From Dolichospermum planctonicum (GTDB lineage Bacteria; Cyanobacteriota; Cyanobacteriia; Cyanobacteriales; Nostocaceae), in assembly GCF_005402965.1 (NCBI RefSeq), contig NZ_BJCF01000046.1:1-32489 (forward strand): a stretch of 32,489 nt of DNA, written 5' to 3'. Both the position numbers and the translations under genes were made by a program. The notes under the pieces are model-generated. The model did not search any database, was not told the DNA's origin, and saw only the letters and a program-made list of their open reading frames with translations. This document shows, one piece after another, positions 18,587 through 25,386 of this stretch. The first letter of the stretch is position 1; each line of letters opens with the position of its first letter.

Positions 18587-18666
18587 AAATATTCTCAATA
18601 AGCAATGATTGTTGCAAATTGGGACAAAGATTTGTTATATTCTCAATTAATGAGCTTTGTTGAGAA
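18587..18666 (+). promoter_or_regulatory. furA promoter with two iron-box-like Fur sites
   Basis: TTGCAA (18612-18617), 18 bp and TATATT (18636-18641) form a promoter. ATTCTCAAT occurs at 18591-18599 (inside AAATATTCTCAATAAGC) and again at 18639-18647 (TATATTCTCAATTAATGAG), the second overlapping the -10 box. Both resemble the Anabaena iron box AAATAAATTCTCAATAAAT. TTGAGAA at 18660-18666 is a half-site in inverse orientation. The arrangement predicts negative autoregulation by FurA. Confidence 0.65.
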
Positions 18667-18674
18667 AATTTAGT

Positions 18675-19130
18675 ATGACTGTCTACACAACTGGTTCACT
18701 CAAAGCAGAACTAAACGACCGTGGTTGGCGTTTAACTCCACAGCGGGAAACAATTCTACATATTTTTCAAGAACTCCCCCAAGGTGAGCATTTAAGTGCA
18801 GAGGATCTCTATCATCGCTTAGAGACTGACGGTGAAGGTATTAGTTTATCAACTATCTACCGGACTTTAAAGTTAATGGCGAGAATGGGGATTTTGCGGG
18901 AGTTAGAATTGGGGGAAGGACATAAACATTATGAAATCAATCAACCTTATCCCCATCACCATCATCACCTAATTTGTGTGCGCTGTAACTCGACCATCGA
19001 GTTTAAAAATGACTCTATTTTAAAAATTGGGGGAAAAACAGCGCAAAAAGAAGGTTACCATTTATTAGATTGTCAAATGACCATTCATGCTGTATGCCCT
19101 AAGTGCCAAAGGGCATTAATGCCTATTTAG
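18675..19130 (+). CDS. furA: Ferric uptake regulator FurA
   Basis: The 151-residue protein is nearly identical by eye to FurA of Anabaena: MTVYTTGSLKAELNDRGWRL, winged-helix DNA-binding part with STIYRTLKLMARMGILREL, then the metal-binding HHHHHLICVRC and a second CPKC pair near the C terminus. It represses iron uptake genes when Fe2+ is bound and also links to heme and redox sensing in Anabaena. I chose the ATG at 18675; the longer frame from TTG 18657 would add six residues that the family lacks and would run over a possible Fur half-site. It follows sigC and is convergent with cobN. Iron-box-like sites in its promoter suggest autoregulation. Confidence 0.95.
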   Translation: MTVYTTGSLKAELNDRGWRLTPQRETILHIFQELPQGEHLSAEDLYHRLETDGEGISLSTIYRTLKLMARMGILRELELGEGHKHYEINQPYPHHHHHLICVRCNSTIEFKNDSILKIGGKTAQKEGYHLLDCQMTIHAVCPKCQRALMPI

Positions 19131-19139
19131 AAACTAAGG

Positions 19140-19400
19140 GAAGTGACAGGTTACAGGTTACAGGTTAGAGGTGACAGGTTACAGGTTACAGGTGACAGGT
19201 GCTACGCCACGGGGACAGGTTACAGGTGCTACGCCACGGGGACAGGTTACAGGTGACAGGTTACAGGTGACAGGTGACAGGTGACAGAAATTAACTACCA
19301 ATTACCCATTACCAATTACCCATTACCAATTACCCATTACCCATTACCCATTACTCATGACCCATTACCCATTACCAATTACCCATTACCCATTACCAAT
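19140..19400. repeat. Short tandem heptamer tract (ACAGGTT/ACAGGTG, then CCATTAC)
   Basis: Repeats of ACAGGTT and ACAGGTG, broken twice by GCTACGCCACGGGG, pass into repeats of ATTACCC and ATTACCA. In order and sequence this is the reverse complement of the tract at 18376-18580, including a perfect 24-bp match at 19276-19299. It fills nearly the whole gap between furA and the 3' end of cobN; no terminator hairpin is visible. Confidence 0.9.
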
Positions 19401-19407
19401 TGGTCAG

Positions 19408-22400
19408 TTATTTTTCTTCAATGGTGGCTTCTGCTTGATGGACTAAATTGCGGAGGTTTTCTAGTGTTTGTATAGCCACATTCTGCCATAAACCGCGCTG
19501 GTTTGCCTCTAGTAGTCTTTCCGCAATATCACGTAACGCCCAAGGGTTTTTGTTGTGAATAAATTCACAAACAGTGGCATCTTCTAAATATGCTTCAAAG
19601 ACACCTTGATACATATAATCCTCCACACATTGGGCCGTAGCATCGTAAGCGAAAAGAAAATCTACCGTTGCGGCCATTTCAAATGCACCCTTATAACCGT
19701 GACGCATAACTCCAGCTATCCATTTAGGATTAACGACTCGCGTTCGGTACACCCTGGCAATTTCTGAACTCAGTTGGCGAATTTTGGGCTGGAGTGTATT
19801 GGAATTATCGCCAAAATAGGTTTCGGGATTTTTACCCTGAAGAGAACGCACAGCGGCGGTTAAACCACCTTGAAATTGATAATAATCATCAGAATCAAGT
19901 AAATCATGTTCGCGGTTATCTTGATTGTGGAGGACGATTTGCATTTGCTTTAAACGTTGTTCAAAAGCTTCCACATTCTTATTCCCTGTTTCCTGACCAG
20001 AAGAATAGGCGTAAGCACTCCAATTTGTGTAAGCTTGAGCTAAATCCTCGTCATTTTGCCAATTTTGGGAAGCCATTAAACCTTGGAGTCCCGCCCCATA
20101 AGCGCCAGGTTGAGAACCAAAAACGCGATATTGCGATCGCTCTTGTGCTACATCTAAAGATAAACCCTGTTGAGTCCATTGTTCAGTTTCTTGACGAACC
20201 ATATCTGCGAGGGGATTTTGATCAGGGGGTTCATTTAAAGCTGAAACCGCTTTTACAGCTTGATCAAATAAAGTGATTAAATTAGGAAAAGCATCCCGGA
20301 AAAAACCCGATATTCTCAGAGTAACATCCACACGGGGACGACCCACAACCGCCAAAGGTAATATTTCAAAATCTATCACCCGTCGCGCTACACCATCCCA
20401 CACAGGTTTAACACCGAGTAAAGCTAAAGCCTCCGCTAAATCATCACCACCAGTCCGCATGGTAGCCGTACCCCACACCGATAAAGCCAGAGTTTTAGGA
20501 TATTCTCCATTTGCTTGGGTGTAGGTTTCAATCAGGGTTTCAGCCGCTTTTCTCCCGATATCCCAGGCCGTTTCCGTGGGAATGGCACGAATATCAACGG
20601 CGTAAAAGTTTTTACCTGTGGGCAGAACTTCGGGACGGCCGCGTGTCGGTGCGCCGGAAGCACCACTTTTAACGTATTTTCCGTCAAGTCCCCGGAGCAG
20701 GTTGGTGATTTCTTCACTAGTTTTTTGCAGGGACGGGAGGAGTTTGTCGCTAATCCAGTTTTGGTTTTCTGTTCCGGCTATGATTTTTTCTACTAAATGG
20801 GCTGCTTCTATTTCTAGGAGTTCAACGACATCCCCAATGATATGACAGGATTTAAGTCTCTCACAGAGGCGCAGATGCGCGGAGAGGGGGGTTGAAAGGT
20901 CGTCGGTGAGGGGATCTATGTCTAAACCCCATTGTTTGGCTATGGTGCGGGTAATACCTATAGAATAGCGGTTGGGGATGCGGGCGATCGCTACTATTAA
21001 ATCTCTTAGTTGGGTTCCTTGGGGACATTGGCCGAATATGTGTAGGCCGTCGCGGATTTGGGCTTCTTTGAGTTCGCACAAGTAACCGTCTAGGGAGTTT
21101 AAGATTAAGGTTTCAAAGTTGGTGATGTCTTTGGGGTTGGTAATTCCTAAGTCTTTATATAGGTTTTCTTTGATGACTAATTCTTTGATGCGATCGCTAA
21201 TTATTGCTAATCTGGAAGGATCTAAACTTTCGGCTTCGTAATATTCATCAATGAGGTTTTCTACTTGTTGCAATCCTCCATATAATTGCGCCCTTGTCAT
21301 GGGCGGTGTTAAGTGATCAATAATTACTGCTTGGGCGCGTCTTTTAGCCTGTGAACCCTCACCAGGATCATTGACAATAAATGGATATAAATGGGGCATT
21401 GGTCCCAAGGCAATTTCTGGATAACAATTATTAGATAAGGCAACACTTTTACCCGGTAGCCATTCTAAGTTACCATGTTTTCCTAGATGAATTATCGCAT
21501 CCGCAGCCAAAGATTCCCGCAGCCAATGATAAAAGGCTAAATAATTATGTGTTGGTTCTAAATCTGGTGCATGATAATTCAAACTCGGATCAAGATCATA
21601 ACCTCTTGATGGTTGAACACCTACAAAAATATTACCAAATTTAATTCCCGAAATTGCCCAATCTTCAATTGTTTCTACTGCTCCCCACCGTTCAATTATT
21701 TCCTGTTGTATATTTGCAGGTAAAGTAGCAAAATATTTTTGATATTCGGCTGCTGAAAGACTTTGATTTATTGGTTTCCAGTCTCTTCCTTCGGGATCAT
21801 TTGTAACACCAGATGTGATAATTTGAATTAATTCCTCTCCAGTTTCGGGAATATTTCCTACTTCATAACCAGCTAATTTTAAAGCTTTGAGAATTTCCAC
21901 ACAACTGGCAGGACTGTCCAATCCTACGCCATTGGCCAGCCTTCCGTTGGTGTTGGGGTAATTTGCTAAAATTAAGGCTAATTGCCGTTCTGAGGGCATT
22001 TTTACCCGCAATCGTACCCAATTTGCAGCCAGTTGGGTGACAAATTCAATGCGATCGCTCAAGGGTTCATAAACTACAATATCGGTTTCTAATTTGTGAT
22101 TTCGAGCTTGCAAAGTTTTGAAGGATACAGCCCTACTAATAATCCGTCCGTCTACTTCTGGTAAAGCCACATTTATAGCAATATCACGGGGTGTTAAACC
22201 TTGTGATTCTGATTCCCATTGTTCAATGGAACTAGCACAAAGAATTACTTGCAAAACCGGGACATCTAATTTTTCCCAAAGTTCAAGCGGTGTTTCTGTT
22301 TCTAATTGCGCTAGGGAAAAACTAGTGGTATTCATTAATAAACTAATATTTACCCCATCTTCATCTGTAAACCATGCACATAATTTATCACTTACACCCG

Positions 22401-23112
22401 GTTCACGCAATGAAGAGACAAAAACTGGTACAGGTTGTAAATTTTTCTCTAACAAAGCATTACACAAAGCATCAATAACTTTAGTATTTCCTGATAAATA
22501 ATGAGCGCGATAAAACAAAATCCCAACTTTAGGCTGAATTGGTAAAAGTTCTTTTTTTTCTTCTTTCCACTCATACAAACCCACACGGGGAACAGGTTGT
22601 GGAGGTAGAGGATTAAATTCTGTTAATAAAGCCGTATCAGCGATAAATTTTAAAGCATTGAGGAAATTTTCTGTACCACCTTCTTGAAAATATTGCCAGA
22701 TTTTCTGGACAATTTCTGGAGCAATTGTAGATTTAGAGATTAAATCAAGATCAAGTCCGTCATCTCCTGGCATTATAATTAAGGTTGTACCATTACGTTC
22801 TCCAATTTCCTGTATAACTTCTAGACCATAATTCCAATAAGAACTTCCACCAATAAGACGCAGAACAATTACTTGCGCTGATTCTAATACTTGTTCGCTA
22901 TAATCATCTATACTTACTTGTTGTTGTAGTTGTAATAAATTAGCGACTCGAATTTCTGGAAATTCATCAGGTAATTTAGAAACTACAGTTCCTAGAGTTT
23001 GAATATCAGTATCTGCTGCTGTAATCAATACAAATGGTGCTATAGTTTGTTCTAAGAAAAATAAACCCTCCGACTGATTCCAGCCTCCAGCAGTAGCATT
23101 TATACGGTGCAT
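19408..23112 (-). CDS. cobN: Cobaltochelatase subunit CobN
   Basis: The 1234-residue protein has the CobN/magnesium chelatase H-type fold over its full length, beginning MHRINATAGGWNQSE. Landmarks are GILFYRAHYLSGN, NYHAPDLEPTHNYLAFYHWLR, IHLGKHGNLEWLPGKSVALS, and MRHGYKGAFEMAATVDFLFA. CobN binds hydrogenobyrinate a,c-diamide and inserts cobalt with ATPase partners, in cobalamin synthesis. It is too dissimilar from ChlH in the N-terminal third to be the chlorophyll enzyme. No CobS or CobT gene is nearby; in cyanobacteria the ChlI/ChlD pair is thought to serve instead. The gene is convergent with furA. I saw no cobalamin riboswitch upstream. Confidence 0.93.
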   Translation of the reverse strand: MHRINATAGGWNQSEGLFFLEQTIAPFVLITAADTDIQTLGTVVSKLPDEFPEIRVANLLQLQQQVSIDDYSEQVLESAQVIVLRLIGGSSYWNYGLEVIQEIGERNGTTLIIMPGDDGLDLDLISKSTIAPEIVQKIWQYFQEGGTENFLNALKFIADTALLTEFNPLPPQPVPRVGLYEWKEEKKELLPIQPKVGILFYRAHYLSGNTKVIDALCNALLEKNLQPVPVFVSSLREPGVSDKLCAWFTDEDGVNISLLMNTTSFSLAQLETETPLELWEKLDVPVLQVILCASSIEQWESESQGLTPRDIAINVALPEVDGRIISRAVSFKTLQARNHKLETDIVVYEPLSDRIEFVTQLAANWVRLRVKMPSERQLALILANYPNTNGRLANGVGLDSPASCVEILKALKLAGYEVGNIPETGEELIQIITSGVTNDPEGRDWKPINQSLSAAEYQKYFATLPANIQQEIIERWGAVETIEDWAISGIKFGNIFVGVQPSRGYDLDPSLNYHAPDLEPTHNYLAFYHWLRESLAADAIIHLGKHGNLEWLPGKSVALSNNCYPEIALGPMPHLYPFIVNDPGEGSQAKRRAQAVIIDHLTPPMTRAQLYGGLQQVENLIDEYYEAESLDPSRLAIISDRIKELVIKENLYKDLGITNPKDITNFETLILNSLDGYLCELKEAQIRDGLHIFGQCPQGTQLRDLIVAIARIPNRYSIGITRTIAKQWGLDIDPLTDDLSTPLSAHLRLCERLKSCHIIGDVVELLEIEAAHLVEKIIAGTENQNWISDKLLPSLQKTSEEITNLLRGLDGKYVKSGASGAPTRGRPEVLPTGKNFYAVDIRAIPTETAWDIGRKAAETLIETYTQANGEYPKTLALSVWGTATMRTGGDDLAEALALLGVKPVWDGVARRVIDFEILPLAVVGRPRVDVTLRISGFFRDAFPNLITLFDQAVKAVSALNEPPDQNPLADMVRQETEQWTQQGLSLDVAQERSQYRVFGSQPGAYGAGLQGLMASQNWQNDEDLAQAYTNWSAYAYSSGQETGNKNVEAFEQRLKQMQIVLHNQDNREHDLLDSDDYYQFQGGLTAAVRSLQGKNPETYFGDNSNTLQPKIRQLSSEIARVYRTRVVNPKWIAGVMRHGYKGAFEMAATVDFLFAYDATAQCVEDYMYQGVFEAYLEDATVCEFIHNKNPWALRDIAERLLEANQRGLWQNVAIQTLENLRNLVHQAEATIEEK

Positions 23113-23144
23113 AATTGGTGATTAATAATGACATAACATTTATT

Positions 23145-23206
23145 GTAGGTTGGGTTGTTCGCGTTAGCGTTGCAAAGCAATGGGAACAAAACCCAACACC
23201 CCCTAC
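23145..23206. repeat. REP-like long hairpin (GTAGGTTGGGTT ... AACCCAAC ... CCCTAC)
   Basis: GTAGGTTGGGTT (23145-23156) pairs with AACCCAACACCCCCTAC (23190-23206) around a 33-nt centre that contains TTGC/GCAA. This type of TTGGGTT palindrome is a common dispersed repeat in Nostocales genomes. It lies 33 bp upstream of the cobN start, so it may be in the cobN leader. Confidence 0.75.
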
Positions 23207-23384
23207 TATTGTACTAGATAGCGTTTCCACAAATCCTGAGGTGGGATATGGTAATATTATAAGAGTTTCCTTGGTATCAGCAGATTTTCAGAGAAGGTGA
23301 AAAACGGGGTGAAAGACGAGCTATACTGTCATCCATGGAAATTAGATAAAATTATTAGAATCGCACTTTAACTAAGTGATTTAT

Positions 23385-23404
23385 CTATGGTATAATTACC
23401 ATAG
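23385..23404. promoter_or_regulatory. Perfect palindrome over a TATAAT box
   Basis: CTATGGTA (23385-23392) and TACCATAG (23397-23404) flank TAAT, so TATAAT (23391-23396) sits at the centre. It looks like an operator covering a -10 element. The only nearby frame downstream is the HsdS-like remnant at 23458; no -35 box is clear. Confidence 0.4.
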
Positions 23405-23457
23405 TCTGGAATAATTATCACGGTATTTCCATATCAGTCTGAAAACCTTGTTATCTT

Positions 23458-23652
23458 ATGACTTTTAACGAAAATTCTAGGGTAAAACTGCCATCAATTC
23501 TACATTTACAGCGATTAAGTTATGAATACTTATCGCTAAAAAATGCGGTTTATAATTCAGAAAATAATATTTTTACAGATATTTTTAAACAAACCCAATT
23601 AAGAGATTGGTTACTTCCCATGTTAATGAACGGACAAATTACCATTAAATAA
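23458..23652 (+). pseudogene. hsdS: Likely C-terminal remnant of a type I restriction specificity subunit (HsdS)
   Basis: A 64-codon frame ends in TQLRDWLLPMLMNGQITIK, which resembles the C-terminal end of many HsdS subunits (LRDWLLPMLMNGQV). Neither target-recognition domain is present. The first 30 residues (MTFNENSRVKLPSILHLQRL) match nothing I recognise and may be unrelated sequence joined on. No Shine-Dalgarno sequence is evident. HsdR and HsdM tails sit about 9 kb away on the other strand, so this could be debris of the same or another system. Confidence 0.5.
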
Positions 23653-23894
23653 CTGAAATTGCTAGTTATCTAGTTAAAGCTGATAATAGGTAATTAGTGA
23701 TAAAATCCCTGTTTTCATCCTGTATATCCTGATTCTGACAGTTTACCTAACTAATAACTTACGTTAAATATAAATTTTCAACCATACAACATTTAGATAG
23801 TTGAGATTGTGCCAGTAAAATTAAGGAATTAACGAAAATTTCGAGTTTACAAATTAGGCTTTTTACGTTAGCATTAAATGAGGCAATAAATAAA
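23653..23894. other. Intergenic region without recognisable content
   Basis: About 240 bp of AT-rich DNA between the HsdS-like remnant and the toxin-antitoxin promoter. I see no gene or repeat here. Confidence 0.4.
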
Positions 23895-23942
23895 TTCACT
23901 GTCAGGTCACAGATGCTATAATTGTATTCTTCTGTGAAGAAT
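23895..23942 (+). promoter_or_regulatory. Toxin-antitoxin promoter with operator-like palindrome
   Basis: TTCACT (23895-23900), 16 bp and TATAAT (23917-23922) form a promoter. Immediately downstream, ATTCTTC (23926-23932) and GAAGAAT (23936-23942) are perfect arms around TGT, at the expected transcription start. This fits autorepression by the antitoxin or the complex. Confidence 0.55.
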
Positions 23943-23976
23943 TAAGAATTAAACCGCCGTTTTAATGGAGGATTTT

Positions 23977-24204
23977 ATGCAAGTTAAAATTGAGTTACCT
24001 GATGAATTGGGAAAACAACTTTTGGAAATGCCTGATATGCAGCTATTAGTACAGAAAGCTGTGGAAAAAATGTTATTAGAAGAGCAACAAAAACAATCAT
24101 CTCAATTATTGGTTGATATAGTTAATGATTTGCCTGAATTTCCAACTTTCAAAAATCAAGATCCGTTAAATTTACAAAGAGCATTACGCAATGAATGGGA
24201 TTAA
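23977..24204 (+). CDS. Antitoxin of a type II toxin-antitoxin pair
   Basis: The 75-residue protein (MQVKIELPDELGKQLLEMPD) opens with a beta strand and helix pattern like ribbon-helix-helix or related small antitoxins, and ends acidic/polar (NLQRALRNEWD), the part that usually wraps the toxin. I use the ATG at 23977 because GGAGG (23967-23971) lies 5 nt upstream; an upstream ATG at 23965 overlaps that site. It overlaps the toxin gene by 14 nt, a typical coupling. The family cannot be named with certainty. Confidence 0.75.
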   Translation: MQVKIELPDELGKQLLEMPDMQLLVQKAVEKMLLEEQQKQSSQLLVDIVNDLPEFPTFKNQDPLNLQRALRNEWD

Positions 24205-24562
24205 GTATTTGTTAGATACAAATATCGTGATTGGTTTGCTCCAACGCGATTTAATAATTTTGGATATTTTAAACGATAGGCAAATTCAAATTGGTGAATG
24301 TGCTTATAGTGCAATAACTCCCATGGAGTTATTGAGTTTTCCATCTATAACACCCACAGAAAAAGAAGCTATTGTATTTTTATTAAGTCGTATGACATAT
24401 TTAACAATTACACCAGCAATTGAAAATGAGACTATCAATTTTAGATATACTCACAAAACGAAACTGCCTGATTCTATTATTGCTGCAACTACCAAGTATC
24501 ATGGACTTGAGTTAATAACCTTAGATAAGAAGTTAGCAAATAAGCTTAAATTAGATAACTGA
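24191..24562 (+). CDS. vapC: PIN-domain toxin, VapC-like ribonuclease
   Basis: The 123-residue protein carries the PIN acidic residues in the right order: Asp9 in LLDTNIVIG, Glu46 in TPMELLSF, Asp94 in KLPDSIIAATT and Asp112 in LITLDKKLA. These bind Mg2+ for RNA cleavage; VapC toxins cut tRNA or rRNA and stop translation when the antitoxin is lost. All four are present, so it looks active. It overlaps the antitoxin gene by 14 nt and shares its promoter. The RNA target is not predictable from sequence. Confidence 0.88.
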   Translation: MNGIKYLLDTNIVIGLLQRDLIILDILNDRQIQIGECAYSAITPMELLSFPSITPTEKEAIVFLLSRMTYLTITPAIENETINFRYTHKTKLPDSIIAATTKYHGLELITLDKKLANKLKLDN

Positions 24563-24652
24563 CAGCATTACATGATATTCATCTTAATAAACATTAATCT
24601 TTTTAGCACATCCTCCTAATCACCCAAGTTAACTTACAATCAAAAATAAAAC

Positions 24653-25321
24653 ATGACTAACTTACCAAAAGGATTAATCGTTTCCTGTCAAGCACCCATA
24701 AACTCCCCATTACATGATCCTTATGTAATTTCTGCAATGGCACAAGCAGCAGTGAATAATGGGGCTGTAGGAGTGAGAATTGACACACCTATTCATATCC
24801 AAGCGGTGCGGAAAAAAGTCCAAGTTCCCATTATCGGACTTTGGAAACAAGTAATAACTGGTTCTGATGTATATATTACACCACAATTTCATCACGCTGT
24901 AGCCGTAGCAGCAGCTGGTGCTGATATTATAGCTATAGATGCTACTACTAGATATCGTCCCGGTGATGAAAAGTTAGCAAATATTATTAATTTGATTCAT
25001 GATCAATTAAATAAGCCAGTTATGGCAGATGTAGATACATATCAAGCAGCACAATTAGCTGTTAATGCGGGTGCGGATATTGTCGGAACTACTCTTTTTG
25101 GCTACACTGGGGAAACTCAAGACTTTTCTCCTCCTGGTTGGGAATTACTGACTAAAATAGTAGAAAATCTTGACACTTTTGTGATTTGTGAGGGTGGTAT
25201 TTCTTCACCACAAATGGCCAAAAAAGCCTTAGATTTAGGCGCTAATGCTGTTGTTGTGGGTGGAGCAATTACCGGCATTGATTTGTTAGTTAAAGCTTAT
25301 AATTTGGCATTGGAAAATTAA
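24653..25321 (+). CDS. nanE: Putative N-acetylmannosamine-6-phosphate 2-epimerase
   Basis: The 222-residue TIM-barrel protein begins MTNLPKGLIVSCQAPINSPL and has GAVGVRIDTP, PIIGLWKQ, ADIIAIDATTRYRPG, KPVMADVDTY, ADIVGTTLFGYTG and ICEGGISSPQ, all standard NanE signatures, including the catalytic lysine region IGLWK. NanE converts ManNAc-6-phosphate to GlcNAc-6-phosphate. No other sialic-acid or amino-sugar gene (nanA, nanK, nagA) is in the window, so here it probably serves amino-sugar recycling rather than sialic acid use; that is inference. It stands alone, 65 bp before the kinase gene. Confidence 0.92.
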   Translation: MTNLPKGLIVSCQAPINSPLHDPYVISAMAQAAVNNGAVGVRIDTPIHIQAVRKKVQVPIIGLWKQVITGSDVYITPQFHHAVAVAAAGADIIAIDATTRYRPGDEKLANIINLIHDQLNKPVMADVDTYQAAQLAVNAGADIVGTTLFGYTGETQDFSPPGWELLTKIVENLDTFVICEGGISSPQMAKKALDLGANAVVVGGAITGIDLLVKAYNLALEN

Positions 25322-25386
25322 AATCTTCTCATTTTTCTGTGGCAAAATAGTCATAATATAACATATTATTCAAATAGGCTCATAAA

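Noticed and set aside
23113..23340. Cobalamin riboswitch upstream of cobN
   Set aside because: No B12-box-like sequence (GCCACTG core) is visible on the minus strand; only a REP-like hairpin is present.
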